Assembly (NCBI GenBank): GCA_013215465.1
Contig: JABSOW010000010.1
Span: forward strand, 1-64,000
DNA length: 64,000 nt
Origin: Colwellia sp.
GTDB taxonomy: Bacteria; Pseudomonadota; Gammaproteobacteria; Enterobacterales; Alteromonadaceae
Direction: 5' to 3'
Both the position numbers and the translations under genes were made by a program. Positions 36,666-46,282 of this stretch are shown here, piece after piece. The first letter of the stretch is position 1; the number at the start of each line of letters is the position of its first letter. Below the pieces are notes generated by a model, which saw nothing but the letters and a program-made list of their open reading frames with translations, was not told the origin of the DNA and did not search any database.

Positions 36666-38802
36666 TACAAACTTCCGTTTCGGTAGTATTGATAAAAGGG
36701 GCTTGTGGACAGTTGACAAAACGTAACCTTATCGATTGATTAGGTATATCAATCTTATCAGCACGTATTAATACCGGGGCATTATTCAAACCACTTGCCA
36801 AGGCTGATCCCGCTTGATGAAGGGCAAGAAATGAAATCATATCATCTTGATCAATACCATCACCCGAGACCCCAATACCACCGATTAGAATATTCCCTCG
36901 ATAAATAGGCACACTGCCTGGAAATATTTGCAGACCATTTGCTAGCCCAGCTATTTTAGCATTATTAGTAAAGGCATCATTTGTTGAAAAACCGGTATTA
37001 CCGGTACAATTAGTATCCACATCCGGCGCGGCGCCAAGTACAAAGGCAACATGCTGGATCAGCGCGTTGTAAATCAAATCAGATTGCAAGCCAACATTGA
37101 ACACGCTCCACTGCCCTTGCGGCTTACTTAATGGCCCAGGTGGACCGGTAATAGGCCCATCGGGGAAAGTGGGTCTGGATAAATTACCACCGGCTCGATC
37201 AGAAAATGCGCTAAACGGTCCATCAGTTTCTAAGGCTTTAGCTACCCCTAAAAACCATTGTAGACTAGCAACATAATCGGCAAATTCAGGCACTGGCGAG
37301 TTTAATAAAGCAATGCCTGCGCTTATGTCAACTGGCTCTGCTAGTGCAGCTAGATATAAGGGTGCTGGTAATGCTCGCAATAAATCGGCCGGTGCATTGG
37401 TTAGTTTACCCGTACCAGAGAAAAAAGCGGCGGTTCTAGCTTTTTGCAGCGAGACATCTGCGCCAAACACTGGCGCATCACGGGTTCTAGCCATCCCGAC
37501 AATAGCGCCATTACTGTCAACTACCGCCACTGAAACTCGGGCTTGAGTGCCATTGGGCTGGCGAATTTGTGCCCGACTTTTATTTGCAATCGCAAGCGCT
37601 TGATTAAGTAGCTCTTGTACTTCTATTTTGGTTAATTGATTACTTACGTCACCATTGGGTTGATCGCTCGCATCACTAGCAGGAAAACGGTTGCTGTTCT
37701 GTGCATCAGCAAAAATGAACGCATCCAAATCTATGCCCTCAGCGTCTTTAAATATGCTTGGATCCGCCGGAATAATACCTGAACCCTGTTGACCAAAGGC
37801 AATGCCGGTTAACACCACACGATTAGGATCACCTGAGCTATTAATATCGCTTTCACCGCCGTCATAATAACCTGGTACAGCAACTAAACTGCCAATAACA
37901 TTATTAATACTGTTAAATTCAACTAACGATTGGCTCAGTAAATCAGTAATAAATGCATCACTAAAGCGCGCCGTTTTACCGGCAATAGTGATCACGTCGG
38001 CTCGTCGAGTGATGGGCGCAGCGAAACCAACCGAACCGGCTAAGGCGATTAACTCATCGTTATCCCGATCAAAACCGCTAATATTTTTATCTAAGCCATA
38101 AATTTTGTCAGCAATCACCCCAATAGCGCCAACAGGTGTACCGAATTTGTATAAAGGAAAACCGCCCGGATCGGCAGACAAACCTAAGGGTGAACGCAGT
38201 GGACCAACACCTGGAGAAGCTAAGGGACTAAAACGTAAGTTAAAATCACTACAAGCAAGCTGACTAAATTGCACGCCAAACAATGGCCCTGAAGGAGCAT
38301 TATTTTCACCGGGATTAAAGTTTTTTTGAATAATTTGGCTGGCGGTGCGGGTGCTAAAGGCATTCCCTTCTGATGAAAGGTAACTGGCGGTGATTGCCTT
38401 TGAAATAGCTACCATAGTATCAGGAATAATATTTACGTTTTCTAAACCGCCGACAACCTTGGCTAACAAGGTACCAGCGGTAGAACTAATAGTGATTAGT
38501 TTTTCAGCATTGTTCATTCTAAACACCGCTAACACATTACCCACTCTATCAGTAACGGCTATAGTGGCGTTAAGTTGCCTTGCTTGTGCTTCCTCAACAG
38601 CTTGACTAATTACTTGTTCAACATCAGCTTTAGTTAAAAATGAAGCTGATGACGCACAAAAGCCAATACAGCCATTAGCGCTGCTATTTTCGCTTTGGCT
38701 TCCATGTACAGCGGTAATTTCTTTCGAATTATCGGTGTCACCGCCACAACCACTTAAGCACAGCAGGTTAAGCCAAAGTAATGAATAAAATTTACTCTTC
38801 AT
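36655..38802 (-). CDS. Lipoprotein with two GlcG/HbpS (DUF336) domains
   Basis: The 715-aa precursor has a lipobox Leu-Ser-Gly-Cys (Cys19). Two related regions begin LTKADVEQVISQAVEEA (about 57) and LTKIEVQELLNQALAIA (about 392) and continue with the GlcG/HbpS pattern VAVxDxxGxxxAxxR. This fold binds haem or cobalamin in some family members (HbpS) and is unassigned in others. Both domains are enlarged by insertions. The start overlaps the previous gene by 11 bases, and its end overlaps the porin start by 11, so it is embedded in the operon. It might store or deliver haem, or act as a redox partner; both are guesses. Confidence 0.75.
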   Translation of the reverse strand: MKSKFYSLLWLNLLCLSGCGGDTDNSKEITAVHGSQSENSSANGCIGFCASSASFLTKADVEQVISQAVEEAQARQLNATIAVTDRVGNVLAVFRMNNAEKLITISSTAGTLLAKVVGGLENVNIIPDTMVAISKAITASYLSSEGNAFSTRTASQIIQKNFNPGENNAPSGPLFGVQFSQLACSDFNLRFSPLASPGVGPLRSPLGLSADPGGFPLYKFGTPVGAIGVIADKIYGLDKNISGFDRDNDELIALAGSVGFAAPITRRADVITIAGKTARFSDAFITDLLSQSLVEFNSINNVIGSLVAVPGYYDGGESDINSSGDPNRVVLTGIAFGQQGSGIIPADPSIFKDAEGIDLDAFIFADAQNSNRFPASDASDQPNGDVSNQLTKIEVQELLNQALAIANKSRAQIRQPNGTQARVSVAVVDSNGAIVGMARTRDAPVFGADVSLQKARTAAFFSGTGKLTNAPADLLRALPAPLYLAALAEPVDISAGIALLNSPVPEFADYVASLQWFLGVAKALETDGPFSAFSDRAGGNLSRPTFPDGPITGPPGPLSKPQGQWSVFNVGLQSDLIYNALIQHVAFVLGAAPDVDTNCTGNTGFSTNDAFTNNAKIAGLANGLQIFPGSVPIYRGNILIGGIGVSGDGIDQDDMISFLALHQAGSALASGLNNAPVLIRADKIDIPNQSIRLRFVNCPQAPFINTTETEVCNGI

Positions 38803-40633
38803 AGTTTTTTGCCTTTATTATCACCTTGCTAAAAGGGGTTACTTTTTTATAACTTGAATTATGACTCAAGTTATAACCAACTAAAGCATGGGTGTTAGTA
38901 TTATGAAAGTCATGGCAATCGATACACGTATTAGGGATTAAATTATGACTTTTTTCACCCCCGTGGCATTGCTGGCAATTATCAATATTCGGCATTAATA
39001 TATCTGAACTGACTTTAGATGACGCGGCTTTATGGCAACTCTTACACTCCCTACTTTGGTGAGCATTGTGAGTGAAATTAGCGAATGGCAACCACTGTTT
39101 GGTTAACCTAACTGGCTGAACTTGCCAGGGTAATTCAGTATCGTCATTTTTAGTGACCACATGACACACTTCACACGATTGCCGTTCAAAGATATCACTA
39201 GCAGCAACGTAAGCTCTACTTTCCGCCCAGACTAACGCATCAGTTCTAATTGTTTGTTTAGTTAAGTTTTTAATTGACGCTATGGTTTGTTCATTTAGTG
39301 AATATTGGAAGTCTTTACGCAATTTCTGCTCTCGCCCTGGCCTTCTTGCTGGTCGAATGGTAAATAAATCACCCGCTTTGACCCTAACATTATCATCTGG
39401 ATCTTGGTTTAAATTTTGATATATATACCTGAAAGCGTAGTATTCTCGCATCATCATCAGCACATCAGCGGGTGAGCCATGGGGCACTACCCTAGTAGGA
39501 TCATCTACATCAAAGGTTAATTGGTGGCAACTTTGACAATTTTTTTCCATCGTGATCGGCTGCATTGCACCGCCATTAACTTCGGATACATGACAGTCAC
39601 TACAAACAAGTTTTATCTCGCCGGTAGTAGATTTTATTCCTTGGGGATCCAGATGAAGCTGATGAGAAAACTTCAAATTTGACTGCTCTGTCAGTTGGCT
39701 ATCTTTTAACGCTAGACGCTTAGCTTGCCAGTCAATTATTTTTTTATCTTTGCTTAGCGCGGTTAATACGCTCACCTTGAATGCCGGATGGGCATGCTCA
39801 AAATCAGTGGCGCTAGCAAATACACTATTATTAGACCGATTTTTTATCGGTTCTCTATGACAATCAACACAGAGCTGTTGCGAATAGCGACTCAGTGTTT
39901 GTTGTGGATTGTGTTCTTTATGGCAACTGGTGCATTGCCTGACTTCGTTAACCGATGTTGATAACTCAATATCATTGATATGAGGTTTAATCGTATTATG
40001 ACAAGACTGACAAGCTTGATTGGTTGTTGGTATAAACGCAGTAGTGTGGCACATAGCACAATCGTTACCGATAAATTTGTGCGCTTTAATTAAATCACCG
40101 GCTAACCACTGGCTATCATCGGGTAATGGACTTTGTCGCAATGCCTCCATCCATAATGGGTTAATAACGCCATAGATAGGTAATAATAAACCCAGTAGTA
40201 ATATCGACAAAAACAATGTCCAACTCCAACTGCGCTTACTCAAGGTTAAATCGCTAAAGCTTAATTCGTATCGTTGTTGCAGTGGCGTTTGTTCAATTAA
40301 GTTAACACTAACGAGTACAACAAAATCATAATTTGACTGTGCCGGTAATAACGAGATTTTATGGCCAGAAATTTCAATCTCTTCGCCTAGTTTTAATGAG
40401 CACTTTTTAACCGCCTGGCTGTCTTTAATAACATATTTACCCGCAGCGGCCACAACTTTACCACCACTTTCTTGTATAAAGATTTTGGCATGGGCTAATG
40501 CGACTTTAGGATCGGCTAACAATATATCTTGATTGGTACCTCGTCCAATGCTTAATACGCTACTATCGAGTACAACTTGCTCAGTAACTTCACCTTGTCC
40601 CTGCTCTTTTACATATCGAATAAGCAACTTCAT
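38792..40633 (-). CDS. FHA domain-transmembrane-decahaem cytochrome c fusion
   Basis: The ATG at 40633 has AAGGA ahead and follows the previous stop by 13 bases. The first 100 residues are an FHA-like domain (SIGRGTNQDILL, then LAHAKI; the usual Ser before the His is Ala). One helix (about 131-151) then anchors the protein, placing ten CxxCH motifs (CAMCH about 190 to CIDCH about 571) in the periplasm. FHA domains bind phosphothreonine, so a cytoplasmic phosphorylation signal may act on an inner-membrane haem wire. I know of no characterised protein with this composition. 613 aa. Confidence 0.8.
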   Translation of the reverse strand: MKLLIRYVKEQGQGEVTEQVVLDSSVLSIGRGTNQDILLADPKVALAHAKIFIQESGGKVVAAAGKYVIKDSQAVKKCSLKLGEEIEISGHKISLLPAQSNYDFVVLVSVNLIEQTPLQQRYELSFSDLTLSKRSWSWTLFLSILLLGLLLPIYGVINPLWMEALRQSPLPDDSQWLAGDLIKAHKFIGNDCAMCHTTAFIPTTNQACQSCHNTIKPHINDIELSTSVNEVRQCTSCHKEHNPQQTLSRYSQQLCVDCHREPIKNRSNNSVFASATDFEHAHPAFKVSVLTALSKDKKIIDWQAKRLALKDSQLTEQSNLKFSHQLHLDPQGIKSTTGEIKLVCSDCHVSEVNGGAMQPITMEKNCQSCHQLTFDVDDPTRVVPHGSPADVLMMMREYYAFRYIYQNLNQDPDDNVRVKAGDLFTIRPARRPGREQKLRKDFQYSLNEQTIASIKNLTKQTIRTDALVWAESRAYVAASDIFERQSCEVCHVVTKNDDTELPWQVQPVRLTKQWLPFANFTHNAHQSRECKSCHKAASSKVSSDILMPNIDNCQQCHGGEKSHNLIPNTCIDCHDFHNTNTHALVGYNLSHNSSYKKVTPFSKVIIKAKNYEE

Positions 40634-40646
40634 TGTAATTTCCTTA

Positions 40647-41510
40647 TTACCTATAGATAAATATTGAGACAATATGGCTAATTAACGCGGCTAGCAAAGC
40701 AAATGAAATAGGAATATGAAGGTATAACCATAACTGTAAGTACGAATTATGTTTAATGTCTTGTCGTAATACTTTTAACGCTCTTTGCCTGCTGCCAAAT
40801 AAATCAATAATTTTCTTTAGTCGAGTTGCTTGTAGTTGTTCTGTCACTCTAGCTAATTCAACCACTAATAAATTTATACAAGTCGCTTGATTTTCATTTG
40901 CTAACACTCTATCGTCAACCACCAAATTAGAGTTATCTTTAACGCTTAATAAGTTGACAAAACCACCTCCAAGCTCGGTCCTTTCAAGTGCACTATTAAT
41001 CATTAAATTGAGCTTTTTGGATAAGTCTTTTGCCAACTTTAAAATTTGACGATCAAAATCTTCAATTGACTGAAAATACTCTTCGCTTGATATAGCCTTA
41101 AGGTTTTTTCTTTTTTTAACCGGTAAATAAACATAAACCCATGCCCCGTAAAAGCCACTAAAAATAGCAAAACACATTAACACATAAGCTAAAGTGTGAA
41201 TGTTGACGCCAAATTGAAAACCAGTATGCAAGGTAGCTAAAACTAACAGTGCACTCCCTAAATAAATATGGGCGGATAACCAACCTTTAACGGTACCAAA
41301 GGTTGAAAAATAATCTCTTTTTCTGCGACCAAAGTACATTAAAAAAACAATCAATAAAGCGGAGACCGTGCCAATAGTATAGCCAAACCACGTACCGCCA
41401 TTTTTAGGCTGACCGGGCTCGTGCCAAAAATAAGCAACTGAAAAAATAACACTTACCCAAAGCGCTATCTTCAAATAGTAATAATTTTGATAAGATAAAA
41501 AATTATCCAT
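40647..41510 (-). CDS. Inner-membrane cytochrome b-like protein
   Basis: This 287-aa protein has about five membrane helices: two near the N-terminus, two more with LSAHIYLGSALLVLATLHTGF (about 80-100) and the following helix, and one at the C-terminus (LYLHIPISFALLAALISHIVSIF). The histidine pairs in the third and last helices, about 13 residues apart, fit bis-His b-type haem ligands. The soluble part between them (about 135-255) is helical. Between an FAD/Fe-S protein and a haem wire, it is well placed to pass electrons across the inner membrane or to the quinone pool. Starts with ATG one base after the preceding stop. Confidence 0.7.
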   Translation of the reverse strand: MDNFLSYQNYYYLKIALWVSVIFSVAYFWHEPGQPKNGGTWFGYTIGTVSALLIVFLMYFGRRKRDYFSTFGTVKGWLSAHIYLGSALLVLATLHTGFQFGVNIHTLAYVLMCFAIFSGFYGAWVYVYLPVKKRKNLKAISSEEYFQSIEDFDRQILKLAKDLSKKLNLMINSALERTELGGGFVNLLSVKDNSNLVVDDRVLANENQATCINLLVVELARVTEQLQATRLKKIIDLFGSRQRALKVLRQDIKHNSYLQLWLYLHIPISFALLAALISHIVSIFIYR

Positions 41511-41511
41511 G

Positions 41512-43896
41512 TTATATGTTCACCACTTTAATGAAGTTTTCAGGGCTTACTCGTTTGGCGGCACCCGTAGGACATGCACGTACACAAGCAGCACCGCCAT
41601 CAATGTCTTTACACATGTCGCACTTAACCGCTTTTTTGATATTGTCCCCTTGGCTAACTTTATTGTTTCCTGATTTTTTACCGGCATTAAAAAACATCCA
41701 CTGCCAAAAGTTACTATTTTTTTCTTTAGGATAAGCCATTTGAATAACGCCATAAGGACAATTTCGTTCGCAATTGCCACAGCCAATACAACTATCATTA
41801 ATATAGACTTCACCACCTAAACCACCACGATGGATAGCATCTGGAGGGCAGTCTTTCATGCAACTTGGATCTTCACAATGTCGACACGAAGTGGGCACAT
41901 GAACATGGGCAAAGGTAGGTCCCGCTTTACGATTTAATCGGGAAGTGCCGCCATGTGTTGCTGCACATGCGGTTTCACAATTATCACAACCAACGCAAGT
42001 ATCTTCATTAATCAATAAAACGTCGGTTGCCTCACCTAGGCCTTGTTGCATCAAGAATGATAAAATATCACCGGTATCGGTGTCATATTCAAGTTGGGTA
42101 TTTTCTAAATGACGCTGTTGAACTTCAAGCTCCATTGTGGCGCGTAAAGTAGGTGACTTTGCCAGTAACTCATTAAACGATTCACTATCAATTGAAATAG
42201 TTTCTGTTTTAACTGTCGCTGTTATGGTGGCCGAGCGAACGGTGTTACCCAACAAGGCCATTTCTCCAATAACATTATTGGCGGCAACATAGGTCATCGG
42301 GATATTCTTATCACCAACCCTTTTGGAAACAGTAACTGAACCACTTCTGATCACATGTAAACAGTTCGCTTCATCGCCTTCGTTAAACAACACTTCATTA
42401 GCTGAGTATTGATGCAACTTTGCTTTTTTTACAATAGGCTGTAGTTGTTCAATCGCGACATTAGGTGCAAATTTCCCTTGGATGGTACGAAGAATAAAGG
42501 TTTCATCTAAGACCCGTTTTACGGCTTCAACAGAATTGATTAATTTAATCATAGTACGGCGTGGTGTTTCGATAACAATACAATCATCACCAGCAAGCAC
42601 TGTGGCCGAGCGGCGGCGTCCCGATATCAAGCTCATTTCACCAAAAAAATTGCCTTGACCACTTGTTATCGAGCGAGCACCAATGTCAATAGCAACGTTA
42701 CCTTGCAATATGGTGTAAAAAGTATTGCTGTAATCATTTTTTTTGAATATTTGTGTCTTAGCTGAAAAAATATGTACGGTACTATCTAGCATTAACTCTC
42801 TAAATACCAGCATTGACAATGGGGTAAAGACCGGTATTTTCGCTTGCATCATCGCTAAAATTTCATCAACCTCCTGGTCAAAAGGTAATTTTTCAAGCTT
42901 TGCTGCTAATAACGGATGGTCTGCCGGTTTTATATCATTACCAAGGATGTATTCGACCACTTCATAACCTTGGTTCATCGCTTGTTTTATCAGCGGGTAA
43001 CCACCTAACGCACCAATAACATACATGCCCGGCACATTAGATTCATATTGACTAGATAACACCGGAATAGCGTTAGCGTCACTATTAGGAAATTCAATAC
43101 CAAAAGACTCTACCAAGGCTCGTGGTGGTATTGCTCCTAGGCGAGCAATAATTCGATCAACGGCAACGGTAACTTCACCAGATGCTGTTTTGAATATAAA
43201 AGCGCCCGGTTTATCTTGCTGCGGCGTTAGAACAATACGATATGGATTAGTATTATAAAAACACTCGACCTCACCTTTATCGATCGCTGCGGTAATCAAA
43301 TTTAAATTACCTTGTTTCGCTCTGGCGAACTCATCACGCCGGTTAATAAGGTAAACTTTATTGTTTTTGGCTAATACCACCGAATTTTCAATTGCCGCAT
43401 CACCCGCGCCAACCACCACGATCGATTCATTTTTGTGATCATCAGGATTGTCGAGGCTGTACTGAACAAAATCTACATTGTCACCATCTACAGCAAGTTT
43501 TCTTGGATTACCTTGTACACCGATGCCTAAAATAACAAATTCAGTTTTTATCACATCACCATTAACCAGTGTAATGCTAAAATCTCCCTGTTGCCCTTTA
43601 ATGCTAACAACCGCGGCATTATATTGAATATTAGTGCCATTCTCGCTAATACTGCGTTGCCACTGTTCTAGAATGATTTCTCTTTTTCCTGCTTCAAATG
43701 CAACGGGGCTACGTAAAGGTAAAATGGCTGGCTCAGCCATAACATGCTTACCTTTTTGGTATTTTTGAATGGTGTTCGCTATTTTGGGACTGGACTCTAA
43801 TAAAAGATGAGAAATATCAAGTTCTGCGGCATGCGCAGCCGCACTAATTCCGCCAGGCCCGGCACCAATTACGACAATTTTATATTGTTGAGTCAA
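41512..43896 (-). CDS. FAD oxidoreductase with two cyclic-nucleotide-binding domains and a polyferredoxin domain
   Basis: In order over 794 aa: a thioredoxin-reductase-like FAD/NAD(P) module (GAGPGGISAA at about 10, VVVGAGDAAIENS near 160), two cyclic-nucleotide-binding domains (about 345-460 and 480-595), and an iron-sulfur module (from about 632) with four cysteine clusters like DmsB/HybA subunits (CVGCDNCETAC, CRHCEDPSCMKDC, CIGCGNCERNC, CDMC...CVRAC). Both phosphate-binding cassettes (GEMSLISGRRRSAT, GEMALLGNTVRSAT) keep the key Glu and Arg. It lacks a signal, so it is cytoplasmic. Start is a TTG with AAGG nine bases ahead; no other start precedes the FAD motif. It heads the operon and would feed electrons under cyclic-nucleotide control. 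Confidence 0.85.
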   Translation of the reverse strand: MTQQYKIVVIGAGPGGISAAAHAAELDISHLLLESSPKIANTIQKYQKGKHVMAEPAILPLRSPVAFEAGKREIILEQWQRSISENGTNIQYNAAVVSIKGQQGDFSITLVNGDVIKTEFVILGIGVQGNPRKLAVDGDNVDFVQYSLDNPDDHKNESIVVVGAGDAAIENSVVLAKNNKVYLINRRDEFARAKQGNLNLITAAIDKGEVECFYNTNPYRIVLTPQQDKPGAFIFKTASGEVTVAVDRIIARLGAIPPRALVESFGIEFPNSDANAIPVLSSQYESNVPGMYVIGALGGYPLIKQAMNQGYEVVEYILGNDIKPADHPLLAAKLEKLPFDQEVDEILAMMQAKIPVFTPLSMLVFRELMLDSTVHIFSAKTQIFKKNDYSNTFYTILQGNVAIDIGARSITSGQGNFFGEMSLISGRRRSATVLAGDDCIVIETPRRTMIKLINSVEAVKRVLDETFILRTIQGKFAPNVAIEQLQPIVKKAKLHQYSANEVLFNEGDEANCLHVIRSGSVTVSKRVGDKNIPMTYVAANNVIGEMALLGNTVRSATITATVKTETISIDSESFNELLAKSPTLRATMELEVQQRHLENTQLEYDTDTGDILSFLMQQGLGEATDVLLINEDTCVGCDNCETACAATHGGTSRLNRKAGPTFAHVHVPTSCRHCEDPSCMKDCPPDAIHRGGLGGEVYINDSCIGCGNCERNCPYGVIQMAYPKEKNSNFWQWMFFNAGKKSGNNKVSQGDNIKKAVKCDMCKDIDGGAACVRACPTGAAKRVSPENFIKVVNI

Positions 43897-44320
43897 TATG
43901 AAGCACCTTACGTTATTTGGGAAAATAAAAATCTTTAACCTTTAACAAAGTAATTTGTCCATAAATGCTACTAATATAGAATACTAATATGCATTTAATA
44001 AAATAATTTTCAAGTGAATAGCGCTAATAGTGACCGCCTAAGATTATGTGAGGGCATAATGCTATTCTTCATCGGTTACTTACCTATCGACTTAGTTTAG
44101 TCAACGTCAGGATTGATATTTGTCGCTTTAAGATAGCTCATTAAAAATAGATCACGGCCATGTTGCATCAGCGATAGTAACTAGCATAAGTAATAGCCGC
44201 TAATCGCGAGGTGTAGCACCTGATAGCATTACCTATACCACGACTCTGAATTCATTCTATACTAATAATTTAGCAGTTTACTCAATAAGCGCAACTCTGG
44301 CTAAGTTAAAGGAGAGAACA
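43897..44320. other. Divergent intergenic region, promoter of the electron-transfer operon
   Basis: The 424 bases between the divergent operon start and the small membrane-protein gene should hold both promoters. No gene or RNA was found in it. I could not assign a CRP site with confidence. Confidence 0.4.
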
Positions 44321-44749
44321 ATGAGACACATTGTTATTAATGGCTCGCGATTATTTCGTTATACTTTGTTGTTTATCGTTTTTTCTTTATTACAGAGCAT
44401 CTTTATGCTTATTTGGTTATCACCAACCGTAGCAAAAGCTTGGGATAAAGGCTTGGCGCTGTCAATGGCGGAGCTGCAAATATCAATGGAGCTGTCATTA
44501 ACATTGCTGATATTTATTAGTTTTCCTGTGTTATTATTTCGCTTTCTGTATTTCTTTTCTAAGATGATCTATCGTGGTCGCAAAACTAATATTGCCATTC
44601 TTAATTTCCAAACGCTTTTTAACCCGCTCAACTTTTTATTTTTTCCTAGCTTGCTTAATTCCTTAGGCATTGATTACCGTAGGCGCTGTTTGATCTCATT
44701 AATTTTATTAGCGGCTCTTTACCTGGTCATGATTTTAATCATCAACTAG
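44321..44749 (+). CDS. Small membrane protein of unknown function
   Basis: AAAGGAGAG lies just before the ATG. The 142-aa product has about three membrane helices (residues 14-33, 55-78 and 122-140) and a basic loop (YRGRKTN) between them. I do not recognise the family. It is divergent from the electron-transfer operon and stands alone before glucokinase. Confidence 0.6.
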   Translation: MRHIVINGSRLFRYTLLFIVFSLLQSIFMLIWLSPTVAKAWDKGLALSMAELQISMELSLTLLIFISFPVLLFRFLYFFSKMIYRGRKTNIAILNFQTLFNPLNFLFFPSLLNSLGIDYRRRCLISLILLAALYLVMILIIN

Positions 44750-45021
44750 TAAAATGACAAAAATCGCGTAAGTAAATGTATGAAAATGACGGTGAAATGT
44801 TTCAAGCTAACAAGCAAAAATTTTTTGAGTTATTATCTCTTATTGCGATACAGTAAAAAATGACTCAAGGGTTAAGTTAACACCGCAATAGCAATGATAT
44901 TATGGTGCAAAAAAACTGAGAGGTAACTTAGTTATCCATAATTGAAAAATGACATTCGCTTGCAACATCAAAAAATAACGTTCGACGCACAGTAAAACAT
45001 ATTAATTAGGTAAATTTCATA

Positions 45022-46011
45022 ATGAACACACTAGCAAAAAATACCATTAATCTAATTGCCGATATTGGTGGTACTAACATTCGACTAGCACTTGCCGATA
45101 AGTCTTGTAAAACAAACTACAAAGAAATTGAAACTTATCGATGTGCTGACTTTGCCAACTTAATCGATATTATTGCGCTCTATATTGATAAAAAACAGCT
45201 AAATGGTCTAGTTATTAATGCCTGTTTAGCTATAGCCTGCCCTGTTGATAATGATTTGATTTCAATGACCAATTTACCGTGGCAGTTTTCACAAGCTGAT
45301 TTAAAATCACAACTAAAGTTAAACAGTTTAACGCTAATTAATGATTACACCGCTATTGCTATGGCAATTCCATTATTAGACGATGAGCAAAAAGTTAAGA
45401 TTGGTGGCGGAGAAATGGTTGCTAATAAACCTATCTCGGTATGTGGCCCTGGCACTGGACTAGGTGTTGCTAATTTAATACCTGTGTCTAAATCTGGAGT
45501 TAGTCAATGGCACTGTGTTAGTGGTGAAGGTGGTCATGTTGATTTCGCCCCCGTTGGCGAACAAGAAATCGCGGTATTACGTTACCTAAATACTATTAAA
45601 AAAAGGGTATCATACGAGCAATTGCTTTCTGGTTATGGTATTGAACAAATCTATCAAGCATTAGTTAATAAAGGTGATGGTGAACAACAGCCACACTTAT
45701 CGGCGCAAGAAATTAGTAAACAGGGTATTGAGAATACTTGTCCTTTTTGTCATCAAACACTGTTGATTTTCTGCCAAACACTAGGTAGTTTTGCTGGCAA
45801 TTTAGCCTTAATAATGAATAGCCAAGGTGGCGTTTATATTGCGGGTGGTATCGTGCCCCGTTTTATTGATTTCTTAAAAGAAAGTAAATTTAGAGAGCGC
45901 TTTGAAACTAAAGGCCGCTTATCAAATATTACCTTGCAGACTCCTACTTATGTTATTACTGAACAGCAACCTGGGCTATTAGGCGCAGCAGCTTATCTAT
46001 TTCAGCAATAA
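45022..46011 (+). CDS. glk: Glucokinase
   Basis: This 329-aa enzyme phosphorylates glucose to glucose 6-phosphate with ATP. It belongs to the Glk (not ROK) family by the phosphate-binding DIGGTNIRLAL at the start, CGPGTGLGVANL (about 141-152) and SGEGGHVDFAP (about 170), where the His/Asp region binds sugar. Length is close to the family's usual 320 aa. It has a weak AGG before the ATG and a strong terminator after it, so it is a single-gene unit. Confidence 0.9.
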   Translation: MNTLAKNTINLIADIGGTNIRLALADKSCKTNYKEIETYRCADFANLIDIIALYIDKKQLNGLVINACLAIACPVDNDLISMTNLPWQFSQADLKSQLKLNSLTLINDYTAIAMAIPLLDDEQKVKIGGGEMVANKPISVCGPGTGLGVANLIPVSKSGVSQWHCVSGEGGHVDFAPVGEQEIAVLRYLNTIKKRVSYEQLLSGYGIEQIYQALVNKGDGEQQPHLSAQEISKQGIENTCPFCHQTLLIFCQTLGSFAGNLALIMNSQGGVYIAGGIVPRFIDFLKESKFRERFETKGRLSNITLQTPTYVITEQQPGLLGAAAYLFQQ

Positions 46012-46111
46012 GTCATTCGTAAAACTAGTGATAGCCAGTAAAAAGGCCATTTTTATTGTGGAATATACCATTATTTTAGCTGTTATTCCTTTAACATAAA
46101 GTTAAATTCAG

Positions 46112-46153
46112 GTTAAGGTTAATGTTAATGTTAATGTTAATGTTAATGTTAAT
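46112..46153. repeat. Hexanucleotide tandem repeat (GTTAAT)
   Basis: Six perfect copies of GTTAAT run from 46118 to 46153, preceded by one imperfect copy, GTTAAG. They lie between the glucokinase stop and its terminator and 130 bases beyond the end of the eight-haem cytochrome gene. Confidence 0.9.
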
Positions 46154-46197
46154 CAAATATTTTTAAACATCAAAACCTAAAACCACTACCAGTAAAT

Positions 46198-46227
46198 GCT
46201 AACGTGACACCTTCACGTTAGCTTTTT
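46198..46227 (+). terminator. Rho-independent terminator after glucokinase
   Basis: GCTAACGTGA (46198-46207) pairs perfectly with TCACGTTAGC (46213-46222) around CACCT, followed by TTTTT. Confidence 0.85.
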
Positions 46228-46282
46228 ATTCTACCAATAATGCCAAAAACACAGATAACCAGATTTCCATGCCCGATTACAC

